NCBI RefSeq assembly: GCF_009789675.1 | Contig: NZ_CP046917.1 | Coordinates: 1-64,000, forward strand | From: Paraburkholderia acidisoli | GTDB taxonomy: Bacteria; Pseudomonadota; Gammaproteobacteria; Burkholderiales; Burkholderiaceae | Direction of reading: 5' to 3' | Length of the DNA stretch: 64,000 nt | In this document: positions 52,056 through 60,638 of the stretch, piece by piece | Position numbering within the stretch: the first letter of the stretch is position 1 | Layout: each line of letters opens with the position of its first letter | Position numbers and translations under genes: made by a program | Notes under the pieces: generated by a model | What the model was told of the DNA's origin: nothing | The model's database searches: none | The model's input: only the letters and a program-made list of their open reading frames with translations

Positions 52056-52857
52056 ACGTCTTCCGGCTGCGGCCGTCATCGGTTTGACGCTGGGCGCGGC
52101 GTGGCTGCGTGCCGCGGCCGCGTCGACGCCTTCGTTCGATGCCGTTGTATCGCAGGCACCCGCGACCTCCGTGATCGTGCCGTCGGCATCGTCCGCTGCG
52201 GCTCTCTCAGGTCATCAGGTTTCATCGAGAAAAACTGCGACTGCGAAAGCGGCAGCCGTGATGGCGTCGCCACCGGCGCAGTCGCCCGCGCCCGCGGCGT
52301 CTGCAGCGAACGGTGAATCCGCAGGTTCTTCCTCCGCCGCGTCGACGCCGCTCGCGAGCGACGGCACGCATCTCACGCTCGGCGAGATCGACCGGCTCGC
52401 GCGCAACAGGGTAGCCAGCTCGCTGCGCGGCGCAGAGGGTGCCTCGCAACCCGTCGCAGTTACGGCACCCGTGAAGCCCGCTGCCGCGCTACCGCCGGTG
52501 CGCCCCGGCCCTTCGACCCTGGTGCCGGGCTACGCGCCGCGTGCGCGGACCGAGCCCGTCAGCTTCTTCGGTGCCTACACCGACAGCGGTGGTCAGCATG
52601 TCCTCTATCAGTACAACGATGCCGTCTACGACGCGCGGGTGGGCGAGAAGCTGCTCAACGGCTGGACGGCGCGCGCGGTAACGGGGCAGGTCGTGACCGT
52701 TGCGCAGGGGCGGCACACGTGGAGCGTTGCAATGAAGGGCGACGCGGTGACGCCAGCGCCGGTGGCAACGCCGGGCATGGTGTCCGGCGGCGCTCCGCTA
52801 CTGGGCGACCTTTCGCGCCCGTTGCCGCCGGCGATGCTTGCGTCGCCAGCCAACTGA
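52042..52857 (+). CDS. pilP: PilP-type pilus assembly protein
   Basis: A 271-residue exported protein starting MSCSKRLPAAAVIGLTLGAAW, whose ATG lies inside the end of pilO. A long Ala/Ser/Pro-rich stretch follows the leader. The C-terminal domain has the PilP pattern: EPVSFFGAYTDSGGQHVLYQYNDAVYDARVGEKLLNGWTARAVTGQVVTVAQGRHTWSVAMKG. It sits in the periplasm between the inner-membrane platform and the secretin. LTLGEIDRLARNRVASSLRGAEG before it resembles the helix in PilP proteins that contacts PilO. The next gene follows after 13 bases. Confidence 0.82.
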   Translation: MSCSKRLPAAAVIGLTLGAAWLRAAAASTPSFDAVVSQAPATSVIVPSASSAAALSGHQVSSRKTATAKAAAVMASPPAQSPAPAASAANGESAGSSSAASTPLASDGTHLTLGEIDRLARNRVASSLRGAEGASQPVAVTAPVKPAAALPPVRPGPSTLVPGYAPRARTEPVSFFGAYTDSGGQHVLYQYNDAVYDARVGEKLLNGWTARAVTGQVVTVAQGRHTWSVAMKGDAVTPAPVATPGMVSGGAPLLGDLSRPLPPAMLASPAN

Positions 52858-52870
52858 CCGGGAAATCATC

Positions 52871-55054
52871 ATGTCACTTTTTGAAACGGCAGAAGCGAGC
52901 CCCAAGCGCCGTCGTGGCGTCATGGAACGGCTGCGTGGCTGGCGCGCTGGCGCCGGCGACGAGCCGGAAGCCATCGAACCGGCGTTCGATGCACTCCGGC
53001 CGATACGGCGTGGTCCCGGCGCGCCCGCCGGTTCGCTCGGTGCACGCCTGCGCGACGGCGACATTACGGATGTCGAAGCGGTCGATCCCGACGCGTTGCT
53101 AAATTCCGGCACCTATGCCGACACCAACGCCGGAGCCGGAGCCGATATCGAGCCCGTTCGCGCCGACCCCGTCATCGGGGCAGACGGGCCCGCGGATCTC
53201 TCGCCGGTTCAGCCGGTTGTCACCGGCATTGATCTCGGCGCTGGTGCATTCGTGAACGATGCTGAGCCTGACGCGCCTGCATCATCGGCGTCTGGCGAGC
53301 ACGACGATGGCGAGCCGCCCACAGACGCGCCGACGCGGGGAGCCAGTGGCGACGCGCACCATGCGATCGCACTTTCCGATGTCGAGTATTCGGCCGTGGG
53401 CATGCCGCGCCTCTTCTCTGCGGAATCGCTCGCCGAGTTCAAGCGCATCCTGTGCGATACGACGCCCGACGCGACGCTGCGCATTACCGCTCACGCGCGG
53501 CGTGAGTTTGTCGCGGTCGACATGCAGGCCGGCATCGCGGTGGTGATCGCCACGCGCGCGTTTCACGAGACCGCCCTCTACGCCACTTACGTGCGTGATC
53601 TCGAACGCGTTCACATCTCGGTGCGCGAAGAGATGATCGCGACGGAAGACGTCATTGCCGACGTGTACGAGCGCGCGCGTATCCGTCTTTCGACCCATGT
53701 GCCCGAGGGCTCGCGCGCGATCGCGCTGTTCCGCGATGTGATCGAGGCGGCGCACGCCTACGGTGCGACTGACGTGCACTGGGAGTCGCGTGACTATCAG
53801 GCGGACGCCGAGCTGCGCTTCCGCGTGGATGGTGATCTCTATACCTACCGGCGCATGCCCAAGGCGACGGTGCTGCGCGCGCTCTCGGCGTCCTATCAGG
53901 ATCTGGTCCAGCGAAACACCAACAGCGGCAATGCATTTCAGGCGACGGCGCCGCAATCGGCCATGATCCCGCTCGCTCTCGCAACCGACACGGTGAACCT
54001 GCGCTGGCAGAGCGCCCCCCAGGTCGGTGGCTTCGATGTTGCGCTGCGCATCCTCGACGGGAATTTCCGCAACTACTCGGTGCGCATGCCGGCGACGATG
54101 GGTCTTGAAGCCAGCCAGCTCGCGATCGTCGACTCGCTCGGGCATGCGAGCGGCGGTGCGGTGCTGCTGTCGGGTGAGACCGGATCGGCGAAGAGCACAC
54201 TGCTGCGGGCGCTTTCCTACATGGTAGACGGGCGCGAACTCATGAAGCAGTACGCCGTGAGCCTGCCGTCCGAATATCCGTTGCCGTGGCTCTCGGACCA
54301 GTCGATCACGCGCGGGCTCGACGAGACCGAAGAGGAATTCCGCCGCAAGGTCGCGACGATCATCCGCACGCTCATGCGCATGGACCCGGACGATCTGACG
54401 GTTGCCGAGATTCTCGACTCGACCGTTGCCGGACTCGTCGTTGAACTGGCGCTGACAGGCCATCCGGTGCGCACGACGATTCACGCTGACAGCATCATCG
54501 GCGTGTTCATGCGCCTGATGGGCGATCGCCTGCAGATGACGGCCGACGAAGTGGCCTCAGACAAGTTTATCAATGCGGTGGGCAACCAGAAGCTGATTCC
54601 GATGCTGTGTCCGCACTGCAAGCGGCCGGCCGCCGAGGTCATGGATGCCGCTGCCCTCGAGCTGCTGCGTGTGAAGTTCGGCCTGGACACCTCACGCATG
54701 GCATGCCGCAACGATGACGGTTGCGACCACTGCCGCAAGAAAGGCCTTCTTGCGCGCGATGGCAAGGTCGCAGCCGGCACGAAAGGCCAGACGCTGGCAA
54801 TGGAACTCTACCGGCCCACGCCCGAGTTTCTCGCGCACATCGCCGTGCGGGACTGGCGGGGCGCCGAAGACGCCTGGCGCCGCGAGCGCACGGCCGATTT
54901 CAATTCGCCCGACATGACGGGCAAGACGATCTATGAGCACGCGCTCTACAAGGCGACGCAGGGCCTGATCGATCCGCGGTTCATCGATCGTGCGATGAAA
55001 TCCTTCAATGTCTACCGCGTGGCGCCCGGCCGTGACGGGAGGGTGCCGTCGTGA
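52871..55054 (+). CDS. pilQ: PilQ-type assembly ATPase with an unusual Walker A
   Basis: A 727-residue hexameric ATPase of the GspE/PilQ type that extends the pilus. N-terminal 150 residues are acidic and Asp/Ala-rich. The ATPase core has VIEAAHAYGATDVHWESRDYQADAELRFRVDGDLYTYR, a Walker A LLSGETGSAKSTLLRAL at about 430, DDLTVAEILDSTVAG (Walker B), TGHPVRTTIHADS (His box) and a tetracysteine zinc site (CPHCKRPA, then CRNDDGCDHCRKKG). In the Walker A the usual Gly before Lys is Ala (GSAKS instead of GSGKS). The pilR start overlaps its stop (GTGA). Confidence 0.92.
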   Translation: MSLFETAEASPKRRRGVMERLRGWRAGAGDEPEAIEPAFDALRPIRRGPGAPAGSLGARLRDGDITDVEAVDPDALLNSGTYADTNAGAGADIEPVRADPVIGADGPADLSPVQPVVTGIDLGAGAFVNDAEPDAPASSASGEHDDGEPPTDAPTRGASGDAHHAIALSDVEYSAVGMPRLFSAESLAEFKRILCDTTPDATLRITAHARREFVAVDMQAGIAVVIATRAFHETALYATYVRDLERVHISVREEMIATEDVIADVYERARIRLSTHVPEGSRAIALFRDVIEAAHAYGATDVHWESRDYQADAELRFRVDGDLYTYRRMPKATVLRALSASYQDLVQRNTNSGNAFQATAPQSAMIPLALATDTVNLRWQSAPQVGGFDVALRILDGNFRNYSVRMPATMGLEASQLAIVDSLGHASGGAVLLSGETGSAKSTLLRALSYMVDGRELMKQYAVSLPSEYPLPWLSDQSITRGLDETEEEFRRKVATIIRTLMRMDPDDLTVAEILDSTVAGLVVELALTGHPVRTTIHADSIIGVFMRLMGDRLQMTADEVASDKFINAVGNQKLIPMLCPHCKRPAAEVMDAAALELLRVKFGLDTSRMACRNDDGCDHCRKKGLLARDGKVAAGTKGQTLAMELYRPTPEFLAHIAVRDWRGAEDAWRRERTADFNSPDMTGKTIYEHALYKATQGLIDPRFIDRAMKSFNVYRVAPGRDGRVPS

Positions 55055-56187
55055 TCGGAAAGCTGATTTATCCGCTCTTCATGCGCCTGCCGCGCAAGGA
55101 GCGGATCAACCTTGCGAAGTGGCGATTCCAGAAGGTGCGCGAGTCCTTCTACGACGAGTCGCGACTCGACATCGAGGCGACGAAGGGTCTGCGAAACCGC
55201 GAGACGCTGATGGAGCGCCTGGGCGTGCTGGAGGAACGCGCACGGCGGCGTCGCCAGATCGTATGGGTCGTGTACCGCGAGATTGGCGAGCGGCTGGGCA
55301 AGGGCGACGGACTCGCGGTCGCGATGAAGCCGTTCGTGCCGCAGGAAGAATTTGCACTGCTCGAGCTTGCCGAGGCGTCGACCCGCGAGGATGCCGCCCG
55401 TCGGGGCTTCGAACTGTGCGCGATGACGGCGGCCGCGCGCCGCACGCTCTCCACCACGACCGCTATGCAGATGGCGTATCCCGTGATGCTGCTCTCGTAC
55501 ATGTACGGCCTGAGCGCGCTGTTCGGCGGGGTGATCTATCCGCAGATTCTGGAGGTACGGCCGCTCGACCAGTGGACCAGTGCGGGGCGTTTCCTTTACG
55601 CAATCGATACGTACTGCGCAGATTACTGGTGGCTGAATATCGCGCTGATCGGCGCGCTGATCGTTGCGTACTTCTATGGACTCAAGCGCTGGACCGGCCC
55701 GATGCGAAACCGCTTCGACGCGGCGCCCCTCATGTGGCGCAACCGGCGGGACCTGCGCGCGGCGCTCCTCATCGTCTCGTTGTCGGGACTGTTCGATTCG
55801 GGACTGACGCTGAGCGGCGCGCTCGAGCGGCTCAAGCGCAACGCCGATCCCTGGCTGCGCTGGCATCTCGCGCGGATGCTGCGCCGGCTTGCGGCGAAGC
55901 CCGAGGAGCCGATGCGCGCATTGCAGACCGGGATTTTTTCGGATCTTGTCGTCGACCGTATTGCCGACGCCGAGCGCCGCGACAACTTTGTCGACGCGGT
56001 GAAATCGCTGGGCCGCGGCTCGCTCGATCGTGTGGTCGAGGCAGTGCGCCGCAACGCGAAGGTCACGCACTACGTACTGCTCGCCGTGGCCGCGGCGCTC
56101 TTCATCGGCGTGGGTATTGGTTCGTATGTCGTCACCGGCCTCGTCGGCCTTCAAAGCGCCATCGGCGCCAACACGGGTTCTTTCTAA
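55051..56187 (+). CDS. pilR: PilR-type inner-membrane platform protein
   Basis: A 378-residue polytopic protein of the GspF/PilC/PilR type. Membrane helices lie at about 145-165 (AMQMAYPVMLLSYMYGLSALFGGV), 190-210 (WWLNIALIGALIVAYFYG) and 345-370 (VTHYVLLAVAAALFIGVGIGSYVVTGLVG). Between them, typical type II secretion F helices (LLIVSLSGLFDSGLTLSGALERLKRNADPWLRWHLARMLRRL, then MRALQTGIFSDLVVDRIADAERRDNF) contact PilQ. GTG start overlapping pilQ. It precedes the major pilin gene by 11 bases. Confidence 0.9.
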   Translation: MIGKLIYPLFMRLPRKERINLAKWRFQKVRESFYDESRLDIEATKGLRNRETLMERLGVLEERARRRRQIVWVVYREIGERLGKGDGLAVAMKPFVPQEEFALLELAEASTREDAARRGFELCAMTAAARRTLSTTTAMQMAYPVMLLSYMYGLSALFGGVIYPQILEVRPLDQWTSAGRFLYAIDTYCADYWWLNIALIGALIVAYFYGLKRWTGPMRNRFDAAPLMWRNRRDLRAALLIVSLSGLFDSGLTLSGALERLKRNADPWLRWHLARMLRRLAAKPEEPMRALQTGIFSDLVVDRIADAERRDNFVDAVKSLGRGSLDRVVEAVRRNAKVTHYVLLAVAAALFIGVGIGSYVVTGLVGLQSAIGANTGSF

Positions 56188-56198
56188 AGGAAAACATC

Positions 56199-56792
56199 AT
56201 GAACACGAAGCAACGCAGTCTGGCCCAGGCGGAAGCCGCGCGTCGTCTCGCGCGCCGAAAAAAGCAGGCGGGCGAACTCTCCCTCATTGAAGCCGGCGCT
56301 GTCCTTGGCGCTGCGGCGCTGCTCGCACTCGTCGCGTATCTGGCCGTGCCGTTCGTACGCAGCATGGTGCAGTCGGCGCATTTCAAGAGCGAAGCGGCGA
56401 TGTTCCATACGGGTATCCAGAACGCGACACAGAACGACGCCGACTTCTCTGCCGAAACCCTCGGCTCGCTCGCCGAGAATCACGCCTTCGATGCCGCGGG
56501 TACTCGCCTGTCCGCCGACAAGTCGGCGGTGCAGGGTCTCTTCGGTGGCGACGTCACGGCCGAACCCGGCACGGTGAACAACGCGAATGACGCCGTGGTG
56601 GTGTCGTATCCGGTGCCGACCTCCGTGTGCTCGATGAGCGTGAGCGCGCTGGCCAACGTCTTCCCGGAACTGGCCGTGAACGGCACAACGGTCTTCAGCC
56701 CCACGACCGCGTTCAGCAGCGCGACGGCGGGCACCGCCTGCGCATCGGCGGGTGAGGTCGCCACGGTCGAGATGTACACGACGCGCGGCTAA
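56199..56792 (+). CDS. pilS: PilS-type major type IVb prepilin
   Basis: A 197-residue prepilin. A long basic leader (MNTKQRSLAQAEAARRLARRKKQAG) precedes the membrane helix ELSLIEAGAVLGAAALLALVAYLAVPFVRSMV. Cleavage after Gly25 is likely. The pilin Glu (E31) then falls at plus 6 rather than the usual plus 5. Two cysteines (VCSMSV, TACASAG) could form the C-terminal disulphide. The globular part is Ala-, Ser- and Thr-rich with AKV-like beta strands (NANDAVVVSYPV). AAAGGAAAAC serves as ribosome site, better than those of its neighbours, consistent with high expression. A prepilin peptidase gene is not in the window. Confidence 0.87.
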   Translation: MNTKQRSLAQAEAARRLARRKKQAGELSLIEAGAVLGAAALLALVAYLAVPFVRSMVQSAHFKSEAAMFHTGIQNATQNDADFSAETLGSLAENHAFDAAGTRLSADKSAVQGLFGGDVTAEPGTVNNANDAVVVSYPVPTSVCSMSVSALANVFPELAVNGTTVFSPTTAFSSATAGTACASAGEVATVEMYTTRG

Positions 56793-56801
56793 GAGATCTG
56801 T

Positions 56802-58028
56802 ATGGGAAGCCTGATCGAACTGGTTTTCGTGCTTGGCGCGACCGCGATTCTGACCGTCATTGGCATCCAGCAGGACGTTGCGAAGCATCGCAGCCAGGTG
56901 CTGGGCGTCGAAGGCCAGAACGAGGCAGTCATTGTGAAGGCGCTGGGCAGCTGGGTCGACGATAACTTCGCCACGCTCCTCGCGCAGTACCAGCAGTCGG
57001 GCAATCCGGTGCTGACGGCACCGACGCTCGACCAGTTGCACGCGGCCGGCAACCTCAAGCAGGCGTATGCGGCCGGACCTTTCTGGGGCGGCGATTACGT
57101 CATCCAGCTTGCCATGGTGCCGGACAACTGTTCGGCGGACGCGGGGACGTGTCACGTTTCCTACGTGTTCTATCCTTCGCAGCCCTATACGCGAAATGGC
57201 GTGGTCGATGTCTCGGGTGCATCGCAGATTGCGATGGCAGGCTCCACCAGCGGCGCACAGTTTGGTTACTCGTCGACGCGCAATCCGGGCACTGTGTTCG
57301 GGATCAACGGTGCATGGCAAGCGACGAATCCATTGCCGGGAACGCCAGCCGCGGCGATTGTCGCGACAAACGGTCCCGATCTCGACGACGGCAATGCGCT
57401 GTATATCCGGCGCGACGGCAGCCTCACCTGGACGGGTAGCCAGAACGTCAACGGCGTTGACCTGCACAACGTCGGAAGTATCGACGCACAGGGCACGATC
57501 GCAGCGCCCGCGGTGTCGGCGTCCAACGTCGCCGTGAGCAATGCGGTGCAAACGCCGGGCACCCTCCAGATACAGAACGCGGCGGGCAGCGCGCCCGCGC
57601 CCGTCTCGATGGGATCGGCCACGATCACCGGAAACGCGACGGCCACGGGGACCTTGCAGGCGGGGAGCATCGCCGTGCCGCGCTCAGCCTGCTCGGGGAC
57701 GGGGATCGCGGGGGATTACGACGGCTCGGGCTTGATGCTGTCGTGCCAGTACACAGCGGGGGTGGGCTTTATCTGGCTACCGATCGGAGGAACCACGCTG
57801 CGTTATGCGTATTACAACGTGGCGAATGGTTCGGTCGTGCCCGCGCCCTGGTGCCCAGCGGGAGGCATTCCAGCGATTCTGCTTGACGGACAGGGTCTGT
57901 ACACCGATCCGACAGCGACGATCAATCTTGGAACCCAGGGGGCCGGACCGTGGACCGTGACCATTACCAATGGAAGCGGAGCGGGTGTACAGGGATGGGC
58001 TGTGGCAACGACGTATTGTGAATTTTAG
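56802..58028 (+). CDS. pilV: PilV-like minor pilin/adhesin
   Basis: A 408-residue protein. MGSLIELVFVLGATAILTVIGIQQDV is a pilin-like N-terminal helix with an extremely short leader. The N-terminal pilin domain covers residues 20-250, with DPxCS-type residues (MVPDNCSADAGTCHVSYVF). A shaft follows (SGNATATGTLQAGSIAVPRSACSGTG). The C-terminal part (AGDYDGSGLMLSCQYTAGVGFIWLPIGG and onwards to ATTYCEF) matches the variable tip region of PilV. In IncI plasmids this tip is switched by a shufflon. I see no inverted 19-bp repeats or a Rci-type recombinase next to it, so the tip is probably fixed. The next gene starts 12 bases after its stop. Confidence 0.83.
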   Translation: MGSLIELVFVLGATAILTVIGIQQDVAKHRSQVLGVEGQNEAVIVKALGSWVDDNFATLLAQYQQSGNPVLTAPTLDQLHAAGNLKQAYAAGPFWGGDYVIQLAMVPDNCSADAGTCHVSYVFYPSQPYTRNGVVDVSGASQIAMAGSTSGAQFGYSSTRNPGTVFGINGAWQATNPLPGTPAAAIVATNGPDLDDGNALYIRRDGSLTWTGSQNVNGVDLHNVGSIDAQGTIAAPAVSASNVAVSNAVQTPGTLQIQNAAGSAPAPVSMGSATITGNATATGTLQAGSIAVPRSACSGTGIAGDYDGSGLMLSCQYTAGVGFIWLPIGGTTLRYAYYNVANGSVVPAPWCPAGGIPAILLDGQGLYTDPTATINLGTQGAGPWTVTITNGSGAGVQGWAVATTYCEF

Positions 58029-58039
58029 ACGGGAGCAAC

Positions 58040-58789
58040 ATGAGTATCCGACGGATCATTCTCACACTTTTTTTCCTGTGCGCACCGCTGATCAGCACTT
58101 CGGCGTTTGCGACACCCGTTCGATGCTCGTATGGGTATCAGGACTCGTCGTGCACGCCGAAGCTGGTGAATGTCGCGCAGACGCCACCCACCTGTCCGGC
58201 CGTCGATGGCTGGACGACCGCGGTTGCTCCTCAGTGGATCGGCTCGGGTTACTCGGCTCCCCAATGCGCGTATCAGGCACCGCCCACGTGTGCACCTGGA
58301 TACGATGAACAATCCCCGGCGGTATGGAACGGGGCCAATTGGGTTGGGCTCAATTGCGTCCCCGGCGCGCCTGTACATACGCAACAGGAAGAAGCTGCCG
58401 CGTGTGCCGCTACGGGTTTCTTCCCGACGCAGTTGAACAAGGTGGCATCGATCTTTACACCGACCTCCGCAAACGTGTTCACGGCCATTGGCACGACGAC
58501 CGGTGCTGGCGCTAGCAACAGTGTCTATGCGCCCATCGTTGCGAGAGCACAGGTCATTGCACCCACCGTCAGCTGCAACGGCGGCCAGGTCATTAGCCAA
58601 GGCTCGATGCCCGGCGGCTCGGATGGCAGTCTGTATGACGTGTTTACTGCTGAGGTGGCCGCCCAGAATCCCAATACCGGACAGTGGGGGGACTCTGCGG
58701 CCAGTATCTGCTATGTTCCTACGGGAACGGCGACGGTCGCTTATCAAACCAGCATCGGACTTCAGAAGGTGCCCGGCACATGTCACTGA
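58040..58789 (+). CDS. Exported Cys-rich protein, last gene of the pilus operon
   Basis: A 249-residue exported protein with the leader RRIILTLFFLCAPLISTSAFAT. It has about ten Cys residues (RCSYGYQDSSCTP, PPTCPAVDG, PQCAYQAPPTCAPGY, GLNCV, AAACAAT, VSCNGG, SICYV, GTCH), probably forming disulphides. Its Trp/Gly-rich blocks (DGWTTAVAPQWIGSGYSAPQC, AVWNGANWVGLNCV) look like short repeats. No family is recognised. Position after pilV and before the terminator suggests a pilus-associated tip or assembly factor. Confidence 0.7.
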   Translation: MSIRRIILTLFFLCAPLISTSAFATPVRCSYGYQDSSCTPKLVNVAQTPPTCPAVDGWTTAVAPQWIGSGYSAPQCAYQAPPTCAPGYDEQSPAVWNGANWVGLNCVPGAPVHTQQEEAAACAATGFFPTQLNKVASIFTPTSANVFTAIGTTTGAGASNSVYAPIVARAQVIAPTVSCNGGQVISQGSMPGGSDGSLYDVFTAEVAAQNPNTGQWGDSAASICYVPTGTATVAYQTSIGLQKVPGTCH

Positions 58790-58812
58790 TCATGGGACGT
58801 TGAGACAGATAT

Positions 58813-58847
58813 AAAAAGGGGTTGCCTCGTTGAGGCAACCCCTTTTT
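58813..58847. terminator. Strong terminator after the pilus operon
   Basis: AAAAAGGGGTTGCCTC pairs perfectly with GAGGCAACCCCTTTTT around a GTT loop. A T-run follows on the plus strand, and the symmetric A-run makes it bidirectional, so it could also end the leftward CAP-protein gene at 58878. Confidence 0.93.
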
Positions 58848-58877
58848 TCTGACACCAGGGAGCGTCTGCCCGGCCGA

Positions 58878-59882
58878 CTAGCTGCCGGTGGTGAACGACC
58901 CCGTTCGGCTGAACGGCGTTCCATCGATTGTGCCGGCAAGCGACACCGAATACTTCGTGTTCGCTGTCAGCGGCGTAGCGGAGTAAGCCCGAGCCTCGTA
59001 CTTTTCAGTCAAGTTGTTGGGGTCATTGGTCGAGTTGAGCAGTTGCAGCACGATAACGTTGCCCGACGTGTCGGTGAGCGTCCCGGAGGTCAGCACAACG
59101 ACATCCGACGAATTCGCGGCCACGGAGATTGCCGGACCGTAGGTACCGTTGGTATTCGGTGGGGTCGGCGTCTCGCCAGTAACTTTATAGCGAACGCCGG
59201 TGGCGCCATCACAAGGGAACATCAACGGCAGGCTGCCCGTCATGGGTTGCAGATTCGCAGCTGTGATGGCGGCGTGCGCTTCGGGGTAGTTGTCGAATGT
59301 GGTTTCATTCCAGCCGATACCAATCTGCGTCACCGGCAAGATGAACAAATCGACGTGATAAACGCTGCCGGCCAAGCTGTTCGCGATCCCCGCGCCATAA
59401 GCGGCTTCCGTCAGCGTGGCGTTCGTGTAGTAGCCGCCGCTTTCTCCCACCATGAAGACGGTGCTGGCGGGATATCCCACCGCCGTTGCGCGCGCAGCAT
59501 AGTCGACGCCGGTGAAGCCAGGGTTGCCTGACACTTCGGTATCGGTAATCGTGCCGCCGTTCTGTCCCATGTAGTCGGCGTGCGCCTGCGACGATTTATC
59601 GAGCAGGGTGTTTTCCGTCAGGGCAGGGAAGCCGCATTGCGTGCGCTGTGCATTGATCGTATTGAACAGCGCCTGCTGGGCGCTGTTGTTGGCGTATTGC
59701 GGCGTCGTGACATTGCCCGTCGTTGCGGACGTCGTGCCGGTATTGCCCGAGCCCGAGGTCGAAGTGTTCGAGCCCGACGCAGCGGTACTGCCACCGCCGC
59801 CGCCGCCGCCGCCGCAGGCGGCGAGGGAAAGCGATGCTGCGAAAGCGATCGTGGTGAGAGTCGAAATCTTGTTCTTGTTCAT
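58878..59882 (-). CDS. CAP-domain (SCP-like) lipoprotein
   Basis: A 334-residue lipoprotein started at MNKNKISTLTTIAF; GAGGA lies before this ATG, so the 38 extra upstream codons are not used. The lipobox is LSLAAC followed by eight glycines. A Ser/Thr/Gly-rich linker follows. The CAP domain carries ALFNTINAQRTQCGFPALTENTLLDKSSQAHADYMGQNG, then VGESGGY and HVDLFILPVTQIGIGWNET. The C-terminal 90 residues are an immunoglobulin-like beta domain (GTYGPAISVAANSSDVVVLTSGTLTD). The role of such proteins in bacteria is uncertain. It converges on the pilus-operon terminator. Confidence 0.85.
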   Translation of the reverse strand: MNKNKISTLTTIAFAASLSLAACGGGGGGGGSTAASGSNTSTSGSGNTGTTSATTGNVTTPQYANNSAQQALFNTINAQRTQCGFPALTENTLLDKSSQAHADYMGQNGGTITDTEVSGNPGFTGVDYAARATAVGYPASTVFMVGESGGYYTNATLTEAAYGAGIANSLAGSVYHVDLFILPVTQIGIGWNETTFDNYPEAHAAITAANLQPMTGSLPLMFPCDGATGVRYKVTGETPTPPNTNGTYGPAISVAANSSDVVVLTSGTLTDTSGNVIVLQLLNSTNDPNNLTEKYEARAYSATPLTANTKYSVSLAGTIDGTPFSRTGSFTTGS

Positions 59883-60036
59883 GCGGTCCTCTAGTTCGAG
59901 TGTTGCAGCTGCGCCCCTTGCGCGAGCCTGATACCAGGTTACTGTGCCCGGCGGGAAGTCAAGTCGCCGCGTTCCCGGGCGCGCCGATACTGCCATGACT
60001 AACGGAAAGTTTTTGAAAGACTTTAAACGTTTGCGT

Positions 60037-60061
60037 AAAAAACCCGCCTTGCATGGCGGGT
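60037..60061 (-). terminator. Terminator for leftward genes ending at 60075
   Basis: On the minus strand ACCCGCC and GGCGGGT pair around a 6-base loop and are followed by six T. It starts 14 bases past the stop of the small membrane-protein gene. Confidence 0.85.
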
Positions 60062-60074
60062 GAGCTAGGGGCCG

Positions 60075-60458
60075 CTAACCACGGCGTCGCCGTTTTCGGT
60101 GGAAGATGCGCAGGGCCACGAACGTGGCGACGAGCAGACCGGCGGTGGCCTTGGGCGCCATTCCCGCGGCGATCGGCACGGTATGGGCTCCGATCCATGC
60201 GGCGAGCACGCCAATGAGCGCTTGCCCAACAATCGGACGGTTCAGCCCGATGGCAAGCCGTGAAGGGCGTTCCGAAACCCATTTCGCATAGTCCTCGTTG
60301 AGCTTTTCGAGGTCGAAGTTATCGGTCCCCGCTCGCCACGCGTCGCGGTAAAACGCCTCGTAACCGGGAAAGCGGGCGTCGCCGTGGCCGCGAAGCCACG
60401 CCGCCGCGCTTTCCCGAACCATCCATGCCAGATCGTCCATGTCGCGGCGAGCCTTCAA
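60075..60458 (-). CDS. Small membrane protein
   Basis: A 127-residue protein. A soluble N-terminal part (MDDLAWMVRESAAAWLRGHGDARFPGYEAFYRDAWRAGTDNFDLEKLNEDYAKWVSE) is followed by two membrane helices (IVGQALIGVLAAWIGAHTVPIAAG and ATAGLLVATFVALRIF) and a basic tail HRKRRRRG. The TTG at 60458 overlaps the stop of the preceding gene (TTGA); an ATG at 60440 is the alternative start. No known family. It is translated after a 59-residue gene and before a terminator. Confidence 0.65.
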   Translation of the reverse strand: MKARRDMDDLAWMVRESAAAWLRGHGDARFPGYEAFYRDAWRAGTDNFDLEKLNEDYAKWVSERPSRLAIGLNRPIVGQALIGVLAAWIGAHTVPIAAGMAPKATAGLLVATFVALRIFHRKRRRRG

Positions 60459-60634
60459 TGCACGACGTCAGCCAGCCAGGGAACGCAGCCGATTGCGTCG
60501 GAAATGCATCTGCCGTCCGACTCGGCATAGTAGGCGCCGTGCTCGGGGTCCTGCCAGCCGAACTGCGCTGTGCCGTCGGCGCTAAACACGACAAGGCCGA
60601 ACGGGAGTTCGGGCAGATGATTGACTTGTGCCAT
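60455..60634 (-). CDS. Very small hypothetical protein
   Basis: A 59-residue protein, MAQVNHLPELPFGLVVFSADGTAQFGWQDPEHGAYYAESDGRCISDAIGCVPWLADVVH. GGAAG lies about nine bases before the ATG. It reads as a small beta fold with two Cys. It begins a few bases after the stop of the FlhC-like gene and overlaps the following gene, so all three form one operon. Function unknown. Confidence 0.6.
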   Translation of the reverse strand: MAQVNHLPELPFGLVVFSADGTAQFGWQDPEHGAYYAESDGRCISDAIGCVPWLADVVH

Positions 60635-60638
60635 AGGG

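Noticed and set aside
56802..58789. A shufflon at the end of pilV
   Set aside because: No inverted repeats of the sfx type or partial alternative C-termini are seen, and no Rci-like recombinase is next to it.
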